From: Cardinalis cardinalis | Taxonomy: Eukaryota > Chordata > Aves > Passeriformes > Cardinalidae | Length of the DNA: 64,000 bases | NCBI GenBank assembly: GCA_014549065.1 | Contig: JACDOX010000085.1 | Coordinates: 1,720,396-1,784,395, forward strand | Direction of reading: 5' to 3' | In this document: in pieces, positions 49,101 through 62,092 of the stretch | How the letters are laid out: the number at the start of each line of letters is the position of its first letter | How positions within the stretch are numbered: the first letter of the stretch is position 1 | Program-made: the position numbers and the translations under genes | Notes under the pieces: generated by a model | What the model was told of the DNA's origin: nothing | What the model saw: only the letters and a program-made list of their open reading frames with translations | The model's database searches: none

Positions 49101-52100
49101 GCTAAATTAGATGGTGTCTATTAGTCAGACTTTTTAATGAATGCCGTTCCAGAGCAGTAAGTGTCCAGTTCCATACCCTTCCACATGGAGCCACATCTTG
49201 TGCTGCTCACAGAGCTCCTTCAGCCGGCCCAGCTTGTCCGTGTGCCCAGCTCCTGGAGTCCCTGGTTGGACAGGGAAAAGGCAGTGACAGAGGATCAGCC
49301 TGCACCGAGGCTCTACTGAATCAGCCTCTTGGACTCATCTCAGATCACTTTCCAGGTCCCAAGCAANTAACAGTCACCTCCCTCATTCATACTTAAAGCA
49401 AATTTTTTGCAAGTGTTTAATTAACTAGAAGAAAAATATATTTTTCAAGCTGAAGTTGATGGCAAATCCATCAAAAAATTCTGAAGTGTTAATGTAAAAC
49501 TGATTTTTAACCAGAGATCTGCACTTACTAAAGGAAGTTACAGTCATATTAATACATCAACTGACATATGCAGAACTGTAACAGCAAAATCCAAATTTGC
49601 ATTAGTTAAATAAAGTCCCCTTTGGACAGATAATTATTGTGTGGTCATTAAGATATTTCCTGATATTTCTTGATATGCAACCACTGAGCTGTTTAGGAAA
49701 ATTTTGGGGTTTTTATTTTATATGTTTTTGGTTTTTTTATTGAATATGTATTCATGAAGTAGCATGGGGGTTTTTGTGATTGTTTGTCCACAGCACTTAC
49801 CCGCATTGGCCACAAGCAACAAAGGGAGTTTTCCAGACTCGACATCATCTTTAATCAGTCTGTCCAACAAAGCAACATCCTGGTATCAGTAAGAAAACAA
49901 TGTTTGTCATCAAACACTGAATTGTTTCTGCTAAACTGGAAAATGCAGTAACATTGAAAATGAACAGCATTCTGAAGTTCTGAAAGGAAACATTCTCAAT
50001 GTCTTGGGTTTTGGCTTGCACTTTCTTCCTCTCAAAGGCAAAGTAATCTGAATAAAGCATTTGTGAAAAATAGAACACAAATACACCATGTAGCTTGTGA
50101 AAGTACTCCATCTACTCCTATTCTAGAAATCTTGCACTAAAAAGCGCTTTACTTAAAAGACATTAAAATATTTTGCAAATGACAAACTGCTTTTAGAAAA
50201 CTTCCATCTATGATTCGCATAGCTTTAACACAGAGGACTTAGAAGTTGAAAAAGTAAATTTATTAACAGCTTTTTCTAACAGCATACTTGATATTCATTT
50301 AATGAGGTTTAAAAACCAACCAAAGCACAGAAAGAGCTCTTTGGGAAGATAAACTTACCATTTGGTGTTGAGATCCAAACATAGTGTTACAAGGTACACG
50401 GCACATGCAGGAAAGGGGCAACCCTAACTGCAACAGAAATGATGGAATTTCAACTGAGAAATAAATACTCTTTTCATGTGTTCACCAATACAGAGTGACA
50501 CAAAAACCAGTGTGACAATATAAACCTTAATATTATATTATAAATTAAATTTTTCTGCTAAAACTTACAATCAAATTAATAAGGAAAAAGCACAGGACAA
50601 ATTATGTATGTTTGGCTCAGGTCTATCTCACATGACCAACAGCTTATGTAAATCACAATGCAACCTAGAAACAATCACCCATTTTTTACAAAGTTAGCAG
50701 GCAGGATGTTTTCAGTGGAAATATTCAGAAAATTTCTCTTCCTCCTAGTGTACCACTGCTGCGAAACACAGGCTGTAAATAAAAACACAAATTTTTTTCC
50801 CAGACAAACGGTTTTATTTTAAATGTATGGTTCCCTACAGCTGAGGTTATGCCCAGTATGGACTCTGCTTCCTTTGCTGTTATTTCCACCATGAGAAAAA
50901 ATAAANTGCCAAAATCCCCAAAGCTAAGCAGGCAGTATGAAGCCAGGTAGGTTCTAATTGCAGCTAAACCCCCNCTGACCCCCTGACTGACTTTACCTGG
51001 TTGCAGAGAGCTTGGCCCAGGCCAGTTCTGGCTGCAGAACTGATGTATATGACAGGCTGCTTAGTGTAGAGCACATTAAAGCCCTCCAGTGTGTAATCTT
51101 CATAGCGGGTGTGAATTACAAGTCGACAGATTTTTAGGAGACCTTCACGATCATCTTCATGATAATAGGCTGATCCATTTTCATACCTGCCAGAAAAGCC
51201 AAGTAAATATGAGAAACAAAACCAACAGTCAGTGAAGGACTAAAATAACACTGATGAACAAAAAAGCTTGCCACAGGATAGAGAAGATCATAAAAAACCT
51301 TCTATTTTCCCAGGTTAAAGCAGATTCAAAGAAAATTTTTAAGAGACAGGCTGAGATTAACAATGAGAGCCTAGTATATATTTTCATTTAGACTCAGAGC
51401 AAGAAAGAAAGAAACATCTGTGTTCCTTTAAGATTGCCTTTAGAGAGTTCAAAACCTTGGTTATTAAAAGTAGAGTGTGGGAAGAAACACACAAAAGGTT
51501 TCATTCTGGTTTTAATATAGATTTAAATTCTGGACTGCTAATTTTAAAGATAATGCAACCTATATTCTTCAGGCTAGGTTAAGGTTGTGTTCAGACCTTC
51601 CAAGGATTTCTAAGTTTGTGACATGGTGGTTTCTTTAGTTGACATCCTCAGCCAAATCACATCCATTTTTAAACATTATCACTACCTTGTCACAGCAGTT
51701 ATTCCCAGGGACTCACCTGAAAAGCCTGCAGAGCCAGAGAGTAGTGTCAGAAAGGATCCTGGTTGTAAGTTTTCTCAGTCTTTCCCTGTCCAGCACAGAT
51801 ATATAAGCAGCCAAACTATGTCCCAGTAGAGCCATGTGACCCTGCTCACCAACGTTCTGAAGTCTGCAAGCCAGAACAGAGGAACTGCCAGTCAAACCCA
51901 AGTCATGGGCATTGTAGCAATATGGCCTTTATGGATTTTTACTGCACATTGGCAGAACTGCTTGATTGCAATTTAGATATTTAGCACAGAGAAGTGCAGT
52001 AGATCACAGCCAGCCTCCTGTATGACACACTAAGCTGCCAGTGCACACAGAGCACCTCACTTGGCCCAGCTGCTCACAGGAACAGCTCCTGCTTTTGAAA

Positions 52101-55100
52101 CAGCCAACATGAGCTGGAACTAAGCACCTTATCTGCACTGGGACTTGAAAGTGAATTAACACCCTTCTCTCCTAAGCACAGAAAACTCAGGACACTTACA
52201 TTACTATTTTTAGAGGCACAGCTTTTCTTTATTAGGGTTTTTTTTTGTTCGGCAGTTGTTTTTTTATTGGTTTTGGTTTTTTGGGGTTTTTTTTAAATCT
52301 TAAACATATTTTTTGAATTTTAGTTTTCAATAATCCTCTGCAGATCAGTTAGTACTATTTACATTTTACTGAAAAATGGAAAAGAAATTATTTCCTTTCA
52401 TTTTAAAATCTGCAGAGATATATGATAAAATCTATGGGTATTCAAATCTTTAAGACTTAAAACAACTTTGAGGAAGTGGAAGAAATGAGCTGTCACATGA
52501 GAAACATTTCCCTTGCATAACTCCATTTAGAAATTAGTAATGGAAGCTTTGTAATTTTAAGAAAGCCAAGCTTCATGCATTATTCTGCTTCTCTATACAA
52601 TGTAAGGTGCCTTTAAAAAGTTACCTGGTTGCACAATATTTTACACTTTAAAATACATAATATATATACTTATGCATATAAGTATATATACTAAAATATA
52701 CAGAGAAATTATATATACAGAAACACACATAGAGCTTAAGTAGATGAGTTCTACAGTGATCAGAATATTAAAAAATCAGGTGTCTTCCACATCCAATAAC
52801 TGATTTTGGCCTCACCTGTAGGACTGTGAAGTTTCCTCTTCCTCCTCTCCATGCATTAGGTTCTGAACTAACTGTAGTATGCTCACCATANCCTGGCCAC
52901 TGGGAGGGGAAACAAAGCCACATTGAAGAGACACAGACAGGAAAATTACAGCATCTAAAAGAGGCCATCTGGGACACTCCACTTTTACTGAAGGCTGAGT
53001 ACACCACAGAAATGGTTCCTTAGTCTCAGGAAAACTGATCACAAAGATGAGGATGCTGAATCAATTCAAAACCCTACTTGCTTATAGTAGGAGACTCAGA
53101 AAAACAAATCTACTGATNCCTGAAAATTTGGTCTGAAAAGCCTGACTTTCCAACACTGAATTCTTATTGCTACACAGCCAAGCAAGGCAGTAGCTAAGGA
53201 TCCACATTTCACCTCACCTGAGCCAGCCTCAGCTCCTAACTCAGCACAATTCTCCTAAACAATTCCCCACAAATCTCAGTTTCTGGCAGTCAAAAGCTAT
53301 GTTAGACTTCCCACATGACATGGTAAAACTGGAAAAGATCCACCTCAACTTTTCTAACTCCAATTGAAATTAACAGTAGTATAAGAACTTACATGATAGC
53401 TGAAATTGCGTTTTATTCATAGAAAAGATAACTCAGTGTCTCCACTCAAAACCAGGGTTAGTTCCTGCACAGCAGAGACTTAAATAGCTCATGCAATATT
53501 TTCTGAAGTGCTAGCCCGAGCTCCTGCAGGATTATCTCCCACAGAGGACACAATCAATTTAAATCTTCATTTTCAGGTACAATGGTCTTACCTGCCTTAT
53601 GGACAAGAGCTCTGTTTAATTTCTAAAGACAGCTGTGCTGAAAAGTTAGGAGGTTCCTGGGGTTTGGGGTTTTTTTGTTTGGGGTTTTTTTGTTGGTTTT
53701 GGGTTCGGGGGTTTTTTTACACTGTTTTCTACCTTACCAGTAGTTTCTACCTTATCCGAAGTTTATGTTTACTTTGAGTCTCAATCACAGTTGTAGGCAT
53801 CCCTACTTCATCAGATTCCAAGAGTTCAACATTTCAGTCACCAAGGACAAGTAANCTTTTTTTCTCTTTTCTACATGAGAATGAAAATAGTTGGTATGAT
53901 TATAGTATTACTTTTTTTCCCCATGTATGGAGTATGGGAAAAAATTTATTATCATGCCTGAAAAATGTTAACTTTTCCATTAATGCAAGTTGCTTGGAAG
54001 ACAAACATGCTATGTGTAGTTTAAGATTTTGAAAAGAGCATTGTCCAAAAATTGCTGCTGCTTACCTGCCTTGGAGCGGTCCAGGAATATCCTTCCGTGC
54101 ATATTTCTTTTCATTTTCCTCCTCCACTTTCCTAAGTTAAAGACACAGAATAAACTTTGTGTTTAGCTTGTGCTTGATAACATCAAATATGTAATTGACT
54201 TTGACTTGTAGAAATGCATACTGACATGTATCTATTTCACTGACAATAGTTCAGAAATAAACCAGATGAGATCGACACAAAAGTTTCATTCAGACTGAAT
54301 TAAAGAGTTCCCAAGTTGTTGGGGTTTCCAGCTCTTTGACAGAAAGCTTAGAGAAGAATATCATATATATAGGAATGAAAAATTGCTGGCACTGCAATAA
54401 TAATCTAAAAAATCCTAACTTTGAAAAACAGATTTGTTTTGGGTAGTAGAGAACATGCATATATATGTATACATTTACTTAAAAAATCCCAGCATTTGAG
54501 AAACAAAGATGAATTGTATAGGTGTAAGCTTCAGAATGACAATGTGACCTTAAAATATAGGAAAATGAGGGGTTTCTCTGCTTATGCCAGTGAGATAAAT
54601 AATCCTCCCCTTAGCACAAACAGCTATTGCTTTTTATTGTACCTCTGATTGTCTTCCAGCATCTTCATTGCTTCGTTCAGATTCTTCCCCATTTCTGCTA
54701 GAGTAGGGTCCACCATCTTTTAGGAAAAAGAAAGCAACTTTCAAGAAAAGATCAAAACCCATTTGTCTTACTACAGTCTGCAATCTAATAAATCCTAGAA
54801 GGGGTTAAAACCTCAACATTTGGATCTAGAAAGACAAGAAAGTATCCTTTGAGACTGCCCTAGATGAGAAATAAAATGGCATTGTTCCCTGCCATTTCCC
54901 CAGTACACTTTTACAACGGTAGTTTTCAAAAAGGATGAGAAAACACTCAACCCAAATACTCTTGTAAATCTAATTTTTCCTACTTCTTGTACCTTTAAAC
55001 CAGTTTTTAATCTTAACTAATTGGAGAAATTCTCTTCATGTAGACAAAAGAGTTGAAACTAACCTGCAGCAGGCAGCTAAGACAGGCTGGCATGCAGCAA

Positions 55101-58100
55101 TTATCCTCCAGCTGCACAGAACAGGCCAAAAATCCTGATCTCACTGCTGAAATCAGGTAACCACAGATATTGCCAGGATGGAAGAGTTTAAAAATCACGG
55201 AACTTATTTGCCCTGAACCGATGACAAGCTCAAAGTATTTCCCAAGGATCTGCTCTGGCTGTGATGAAGTCTCTTTCATAAACTTTAACCCAAGAGGCCT
55301 GCCAGAAGCTTGTGACACCGACANCAGACACCTGGATAGGAGCATTTATCCATGTAAGGATTTGATGCCATTTGAAGCTTCCAGAGAATGTGGAAGGTGT
55401 CATCTGGCAGAGCCTGATTTACCTATATTTGAAAAATAAATATACCCCAGTGTGAGGGGAGAAGGCAACACCACTGCTAAGCCCCAGCACANTAGATGGC
55501 AAAAGCCCTTGAGATACTCAGGTGACCCCATTACAGAGTCCCTGCTCCCTGCCTCCCATAACCTCCATAAATTCAGCACCAAGTCAGCACCCATGTACCA
55601 AAGNCTCTGGTGGTTACCCCTGCAGGCTGCTGAGAAGGCTGGGGGGACAGGGGAAACGACAGGAGTTGTTTAAAGGAAAATATCCCACAGGCAAACGNAT
55701 TCACTCAGGCAGATGCAGACACAAAAGCAAATTTAATCACAGAAGGTAGTGGGATTCATTTACATGAGGATTTTACACTATTTTCATCCGGAGGACTGAT
55801 CAAGAAAGGAAAAAAAAAATAAGTTGAGTGTTACCATATGTTCAAAGACTATTTTTAACCAAATATTTTGAGATTTAACTCACATTACAGTAAGTGGTAG
55901 GTGGCTGAAAGAATCAGTAGCTGGGCATGGGCACAGTGATCAGACCAAGACTGACAATTCTCTCTTCCATGGCTTTGGAAATGGCCAGTAACAAATGTTT
56001 GGGGGAAGAACAAAAGAACAGAGCAAGTGCTGAGTAATATTTTACCATCAGAAATCCCAGCATTCAGGAATAAATAGTTTTTTACACTTCTACACTGACT
56101 TGTACAACAATCACCGGGTATGAGGACCACAACATAATTAAGCATTGAGTGACAAAGCAGTACAAATACAAAAAGTTCCAGACCTCATCACAGACTTAAA
56201 AAACCCAACACACACTGCAAGCATTCAATACTCAGAAGAAAACAGACATAACAAAAGGAAAAATATAAATTTGATCTTTGGCAATATGTTTGAACATTTT
56301 GAGTGGTTTCCACAGTTGCACCATGTCAAAGAAACTCTGGAAAGAAGTTCAGGAAAAAAAAAAACAGTTTGGTTCCTGCAAGCCCTTAAAAGAGTAAATT
56401 ATCACAATCTACTGATTGTGATTATCTCACATAATTTAATTCAGGCTGCCATAAAACATCATCAATGGTTGGAAGGCAATTACTTGTTTGAACCTTCCTT
56501 AGCATCATATGCAAACATTCATATCTGTTGTAAATAAGGACTCAAGATGTAGAGACATTATAAAAAGGGCTCTGAGCNGCTTTTGTTTGCAAAGAACCTA
56601 AAATTCACCAGCTGAAATGACATCAGATGTTTAAAACTGCACATCCCTACCTTGTGACTCATCCTCTCTCACTCACTAATTACACACATGAAACCCTTCT
56701 GCCAATAAGCTGCCAGAATAACGACGTAAAATACAGCTTTAAAACTTCTAAGTTACACTAAGCTCCAAAAAATGCTATGAAATCCACAAAGTCTTTGAAT
56801 GCTGACATGAGCTGAATTAGAAAATTATTCCCTTCTGATTTGTTCCAACTGCTATAACAGCAGCTTATTTTCTCCTCTGAATTCTGGAAGGAGAAGAAGC
56901 CCACCTTTACCTGCTGAACTTTCTGCCTGTTCCTCCTCTGCCCACATTAGTAAGGCTGGGAAGCAGGAGACTTTCTGCTTCTTTTAGGCAGCAAGAAAAA
57001 TAGGTGTGGCAAAGTTGCAGCACCAAATCATTAAGTTGAGAAAGGTTTCTNAACACACTTGAATAACAAGAGCAGTAATAAACAGTATTTTTTTCATGGT
57101 CTTGAACAGGTTTTGAAAACGACTGTGGGATGAGTTCTTGAACACTCCCTAAGCACAGGTGTTGAGGGGGTTAAAGGAGCTGCAGGAAGTTTCTGCACTC
57201 AGTCCTTCCCCTGGCTCACAGGCAGCCTTTGGCCAGGGCACTTACTAGACACACAAATCCTTCCAAGCTCTAAAAGGCACCAGCCATGACTTCTTCCTTC
57301 CTGGGGTCCATTCACATCCCAGCACCTCCTGCCTCCTTCAGCCCCTGACACACCTCACTCAGCCTGCTTCAACTTTAATCATTCATTGCCTCCCAATGTG
57401 TTAATCCAACTCCCCAGGGTTATCCTGCAANAGCTTTGATTTGTAGTCACTTCCCTATTCTGTAACTAATCTGTTACTNTTTTATTAAGTACTTTGAACT
57501 GTGAACTGTTTATGATTTTACAGGCAGAATGTCACACCTTGGAGTCACTTGGCAACTGGGGAGAGAGGATAAGGGGCNATTCTCCAACTGTGATAAGACT
57601 GAAAATTAATTGCAAATTCAAAAGGGAGCATGCTGCTTCTATACCAATGTTTCCCAGTCTTGGTTTTGCATTTCTGTAGGCTGTANTCCTAATGTAATAA
57701 AGGGATGAATTTTAAACAGTTTACATAAACTAATGTTGTGNGAAGCAACTCACAGGTGTAGCTCGTTCCCTGTTTCATGGGAGCTCATTTTCCCTCTACA
57801 TTACTGCAACACCTTAATACAAAGTTTTACCATAAAAAAAACAAAACCTCTTTTCAATGGTAAATTAATGTCAAACAATGTCAGTATTCTTCAGCCAAAA
57901 GAATATTGTTTTTATNCTCCAGGGTAAGAAAAGTTTAAGATAACAAAAAAAAGCAGACACTTCATGACTGTTTGGCTTGAATAAAAATGGCACTGTGTCA
58001 TCACAAGGCTTCTGCTTACAGATACTCTTTTAATCTTGATTTATTCCCCTGACATGTGCCAGGACCTTAATGCAGCTCGGCTGCCTGAGTTTTCTGTAAA

Positions 58101-60410
58101 CTTACCAGGATGTTGTGGTAAATAGCACAGTAACAAAAGGCAGGAGCCACAGGCTGAGCAAGAAACCAAAACAGTTTTTTTCATGTTTAGGGAAAATACT
58201 GCTGCAGAGATAGCAAGAAGTTACAAGGAAAGAATTTGCACTGTTTTACCATTGACAAAGTCCCCTAACTTGAAATTTAAAATCCTTCAGAAGATTGGTC
58301 ACTTCTATCAAAATCCAAATGGGGAAAAAAATAGAATAGTTCTGCTAAGGCAAACTTCTGAAATCTAACAAAGGCTTCCAGAATTATTTAAACAAGTTCA
58401 GCCCAACAAAAGATTACTGAATTTCAGATAAAATCAGTCATAATTATATCACTTGTGACACACAATACCTTAAAAAAAAGCTGAAACAAAGCTAATTTAC
58501 AAAATCAAACCAAGAGATGTTNGGTGTGCACACCTGTGAGTCAGATTGTGCAATGATTTTCACTGCAGTCCTACTGTGCAATGTTTTCAATTCTCAGGAA
58601 GTTTCTCATCTGCTAAAAAAAATCTTTTTCCATTTGCAAGACCCTAAAGACTGCAGTCACCCAACGCCACTGCATTACAGCTCATTAGGTGACTGTACCA
58701 AAATGGTTATGAAAAATACAAAGTTGCAACAAATGTTAATACAAGTTAAAANGTACTTATCACATCACTGGCACCCTGCACAAACACACAGCAAGGAGAG
58801 AATCCATGGTTCAAATAAAAGACAGTCTCAAATCTACTATGCTAATGATTAAATAATGTCCATGAGATAAGTGGACAGACATTCTCTGCAGGAAAATGTA
58901 TCCCAGCTTGGAGAAATTCTAAATATATTTGGGGACAAGAATTCTGACATNTCATGTCAAGACTTGATAAACTGAAAATTGTACAGATTTACCACAATCT
59001 TAANCAAAGATATTCCAGGAAGGCACTTACTGCTAAATATAAAGAANACCATAATTGTAGTATGGTATTTTATTATACAGAGAACTACAGCTTTTATCAC
59101 ACATGTGGAAAAAAGTTGTGATAAACAAGAGAGGAAGTAAATCAAATGCTAACTCTTGACACATATTTATCTGCATATATGGAAAAATCACACAGACAAT
59201 TTTTGCAGACCATTACAGACTATTTCTCACATCAAGAATAATCAAAACATGGACATCTTTTAGTTATTTCATTCTTACAGTGTGTTTATTGCTTCTTATG
59301 ATGAACTAGTCAAGCAAAGAGCTTGGTCGGTACTACACTTGCTGTGTACTAATGNACCTTCTTTAAATAACCCTGTATCACACCAGGGTTCTCTTTGAGT
59401 CCAGTTCATAGATAGCACACTCCAAACTATTCCAATGAAATTTTACTTAACTAATTTTTTTCAGAACAAGCNGGAGTCACTTCTGCCAGCGCTAGTAAAG
59501 AACCTAAGCCTTTAACCACTAACAAACACTCCGCAACACTGTATTCTTCAGGAACTTGTAACATACCAAATTTTTTTTGCCACGTCAGAAAGATATTCCT
59601 GAATTTCCTGACCATTTCACTGGAGCACATCCCATTCATATTTCCCTGGACCACCCCAAGGATCACATAAAACCCAGCATGCAGCACATAGTAATGACGC
59701 AAGGAGGGGCGTGCGCACGCCAAGCCTCNAGCCCAGCAAGCACGGGTTACTGCCGAGGCTCGGGGTCCCCACGGCCACCGAGGGCCGGGACAGCTCCGGG
59801 AGGGGCAGGAGGACCCCGGGCCCAGCAGGTGCCGCCTCGGGCTCACGGGGCCGAGCGGACGGGCTCGGTGCGGGCACTGCAGAGCCAATATTTGCTCTGT
59901 GCACTGCACGGGGAGAAGAGCAAACACGGGGCAGCGAACGCCTCCGTGTCAATTNAAAAAAAATGGTAAAATAATAATGTATTTTGTAATATTTCCTCTC
60001 CTACCCTGCTGAAGGCTAACACTAACAGGAAATAAACTCCATCTTTTTTTTTTTTTTTAAAGAAAGCAGAAAAGCCGCTCCTGAAGCATTTCCTGGTAGT
60101 TATCCTGCCTAGGTCCGGATCCGGGACACGGATGCCGGTCACACCGGCTGCTGTGGGGGCCGAGGGGGACACGCCCGGGGGCTCCGCTGCTGCCCTAAAG
60201 CTCCGGCAGGCAAAGCCGCCTCAGCCCGGGGGCAGCGCCGCGCACCCAGACCCGGCCGCCGCCGGCCCGCGCCCCTCCCCGCGGCCCCGGCCCCACCGCA
60301 TCCGCTGCTCGCGGCGCGGCGCGGCCCCGCCACTGTCCCTGTCCCTCTCCCTGTCCCCGGCCCCGGCCCGGCGGCGCTGCCCCGCACACCTTCTCGAGCG
60401 AGCCGTCCAT
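37191..60410 (-). CDS. PDXDC1: PDXDC1, pyridoxal-dependent decarboxylase domain-containing protein 1 (23 exons)
   Basis: Exons from 5' to 3' on the minus strand: 60390-60410, 54643-54716, 54066-54131, 52816-52899, 51717-51863, 50997-51186, 50359-50427, 49801-49879, 49177-49261, 48287-48335, 48089-48190, 47801-47926, 47057-47107, 46098-46161, 45175-45263, 44439-44544, 43260-43431, 42492-42610, 41543-41664, 39572-39664, 39392-39488, 38235-38339, 37191-37450. All are GT-AG; the joined frame gives 789 residues (human about 788). The protein starts MDGSLEKMVDPTLAEMGKN. The decarboxylase-like region (about 60-500) has GEQGHMALLGHSLAAYIS, LPLLLVANAG, WLHVEGVNLATLALGYVS and WLGLPAVPAVTLY. A coiled-coil-like stretch follows (ELVETIAATGREIEENSR), then RQIPVVGSVLNWFSP and an acidic, Ser/Pro-rich tail ending ASLR. 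The substrate is not established. The PLP-site residues look altered (see findings). Intron 1 is the largest (about 5.7 kb). Confidence 0.96.
52224..52300. repeat. T/G-rich low-complexity tract
   Basis: Long T runs with G interruptions on the + strand, including 'ggttttttggggtttttttt', in a PDXDC1 intron. Confidence 0.7.
52650..52720. repeat. AT-rich TATA-type simple sequence
   Basis: Repeated 'atatata' and 'aagtatata' blocks in a PDXDC1 intron. Confidence 0.6.
53656..53718. repeat. T/G-rich tract with repeated GGGG runs
   Basis: The + strand shows G runs of 4, 4, 4, 3 and 5 at about 53659, 53666, 53681, 53701 and 53707, separated by T-rich spacers. Located in the intron between PDXDC1 exons 3 and 4. 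Confidence 0.75.
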
Positions 60411-60800
60411 GGCCACGGGCCCGGCGCTGCCGCCCCGGCCGCTCCACGCTGGCAGCGCTGACGGGGCCGCGCGGGGCGGGCCGCGCTCGCGCGCTCACCT
60501 GGGCAACCGGCCCGCCCCTCGCNGCACGCACCACCGCGCCGCAGCGGCGGGGGGATGCGCGGCGGGCACACTGCGCATGGCGCGGCGGGGCCGGGGCNGG
60601 CCCTTCGCTCCGCGCACCGCCTGAGGTGTTTCCCCCCCCACGCCAGCTGGTGGAACAGTCCCGGAGAGAGCCCGGGTCNGTGACAGATCTTGGCGCATGC
60701 GCAGGGAGCGCGATCCGAGGGGCGATGGACACTGGTTCAGCGGAGCTGCAGTACCCGGGTTCGAGTCCCCACCGCGGCGGGCTGNGGCAGGCCGGACCCC
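60411..60800 (-). promoter_or_regulatory. PDXDC1: PDXDC1 CpG-island promoter with NRF1 site
   Basis: GC- and CpG-dense DNA directly 5' of the PDXDC1 ATG. A perfect palindromic NRF1 core GCGCATGCGC lies at 60693-60702, and a one-base-interrupted version (tgcgcatggcgc) at 60572-60583. No TATA box. NRF1 sites are common in housekeeping and mitochondrial-related promoters, so use by PDXDC1 is plausible. Confidence 0.6.
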
Positions 60801-61980
60801 GGCAGGGCGCTACATGGCTCCAGCCTTCACGAACCTCTCGGTTGTCACCCCGCTGTCGCCTACGGGGCACCAAAACCTTTTCTCCGCGTACCGGTCCCGC
60901 GCCGGAGCGCTGCACAACCGCAGCGGACAGCATGCACCTGCCCCGTCCGACAAGCAGCCCCCGGAGTCCCAAACCCTGGGCTTTCCTGAGCTTTATTTCT
61001 GTTCTTCCAAGCTGGAGTTACTTTTCGGTACATATCCCTGGTCCTATTAGTGCCACCGCTGTTATCCAATAGNGCTGTTTGCAGCTGGCGCTGTTCGCGC
61101 AGGGATATGTGGGGATGAGGGCTGGAAAGGGCACAGCCTGTCCGCCGAGCACTGAGCAGCGCACTCTACATGCTTATTAAATTTTACGTAGGTCTACAAA
61201 CCATCCGTGCCTGTTTTTAGTTGTTCATGGAAGAATTCATGATAGTTTCAAAGGCACTAATCCAGGTCACAGAGCGAACTACCACCTCCTGCCTGGAGAT
61301 GGTTCCCTCAGTCAAGCCTGAGCCCATTGCCAGGAGCAGAGGGAGCTCCCGGCGCTCCCGGATGCGTTCCTTCCCTTCCGTGGCCAAGGTCTTGCAGGAC
61401 ACCTCACTACGTGGTGTCACTGCTCAGTGTCACCTCACTACGTGGTGTCACCGCTCAGTGTCACCTCACTACGTGGTGTCACTGCTCAGTGTCACCTCAC
61501 TACGCGGTCTTCAAACTGGTTCTGTGAGTACAAAGCGGTGTACACGAACCTCTTCAATAACATCACACCGTTTGCCTTTCTCCTCAAGTTGTCTCAGCAG
61601 CAGAGGGCAAAGCAGGGGAACCCCACGGGCTGCTGCTGCTGCTCGGCAGGTGTGCATCGGCCTGCTCAGACTGCAAAACAAGGGCAAAACTGAAAAGAAA
61701 AAGCCATAGCCTACTCATGTAAGCACGCAACAAGGAAATAGTTACAAAAAAGATAATAAGGAAACAGTGCCTAGTGTTCATTTGTCCCTCAATAGTTGCG
61801 GCACTAGTGCACAGTGACCCCACAGTGCTACTTAGACCGAAGCCAGGCGACACGGTCACCTACATCCTGGGGTGAGTGCCCCGGCACTTGGGAAGCGAGC
61901 CCAGGAGCTGACACCCGGCGGCCCTGCCGGGTCATCCACCACNCACCGGGGCCCGGCGCGCCGAGCCCGGCGCAGGGAGC
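60800..61980. other. Intergenic interval between PDXDC1 and MPV17L
   Basis: Moderately GC-rich DNA without a recognisable gene. It holds the 31-bp tandem repeat at 61401-61511. The two genes point away from each other, and their start codons are about 1.7 kb apart. Confidence 0.5.
61401..61511. repeat. 31-bp tandem repeat (3 full units plus a partial)
   Basis: Units at 61401-61431, 61432-61462 and 61463-61493 begin 'acctcactacgtggtgtcac' and end 'tgctcagtgtc'. The second differs by one base (ccgctc for ctgctc). A fourth, truncated unit starts at 61494 and diverges (acgcggtc). Confidence 0.92.
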
Positions 61981-61984
61981 GCTC

Positions 61985-62092
61985 CGGGGCCGCGGGGATG
62001 GCGGGGCCGGGGCGGCGGCGGGCGGGCCCGCGGGAAGGAGGAGGAGGAGGAGGAGAAGGAGGAGGAAGGAGAGGCGGAAGCGGCGGAGGGCG
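61985..62092 (+). promoter_or_regulatory. MPV17L: MPV17L 5' UTR / promoter with polypurine tract
   Basis: CpG-rich leader followed by a pure purine (GGA/GAA)n run on the + strand at about 62033-62073 and a further G/A-rich stretch to the ATG at 62093. An upstream ATG at 61998 lies in a different frame and would overlap the MPV17L start if included in the mRNA. Confidence 0.55.
62033..62073. repeat. (GGA)n polypurine tract
   Basis: Uninterrupted purines with GGA periodicity, 20 bp before the MPV17L ATG; such mirror-like purine runs can adopt triplex structures. Confidence 0.75.

Noticed and set aside
56145..56537. 130-codon open frame on the + strand inside PDXDC1 intron 1
   Set aside because: AT-rich, no recognisable domain, no splice or promoter context and antisense to PDXDC1; length is possible by chance.
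60690..60790. A tRNA gene
   Set aside because: A and B box motifs are present, but their spacing is too short, the T stem pairs at only three of five positions and no acceptor stem forms.
60138..60972. 277-codon minus-strand frame over the PDXDC1 first exon
   Set aside because: Only the 7 codons at 60390-60410 are coding; the rest is GC-rich promoter and intron 1 read in a different frame from PDXDC1.
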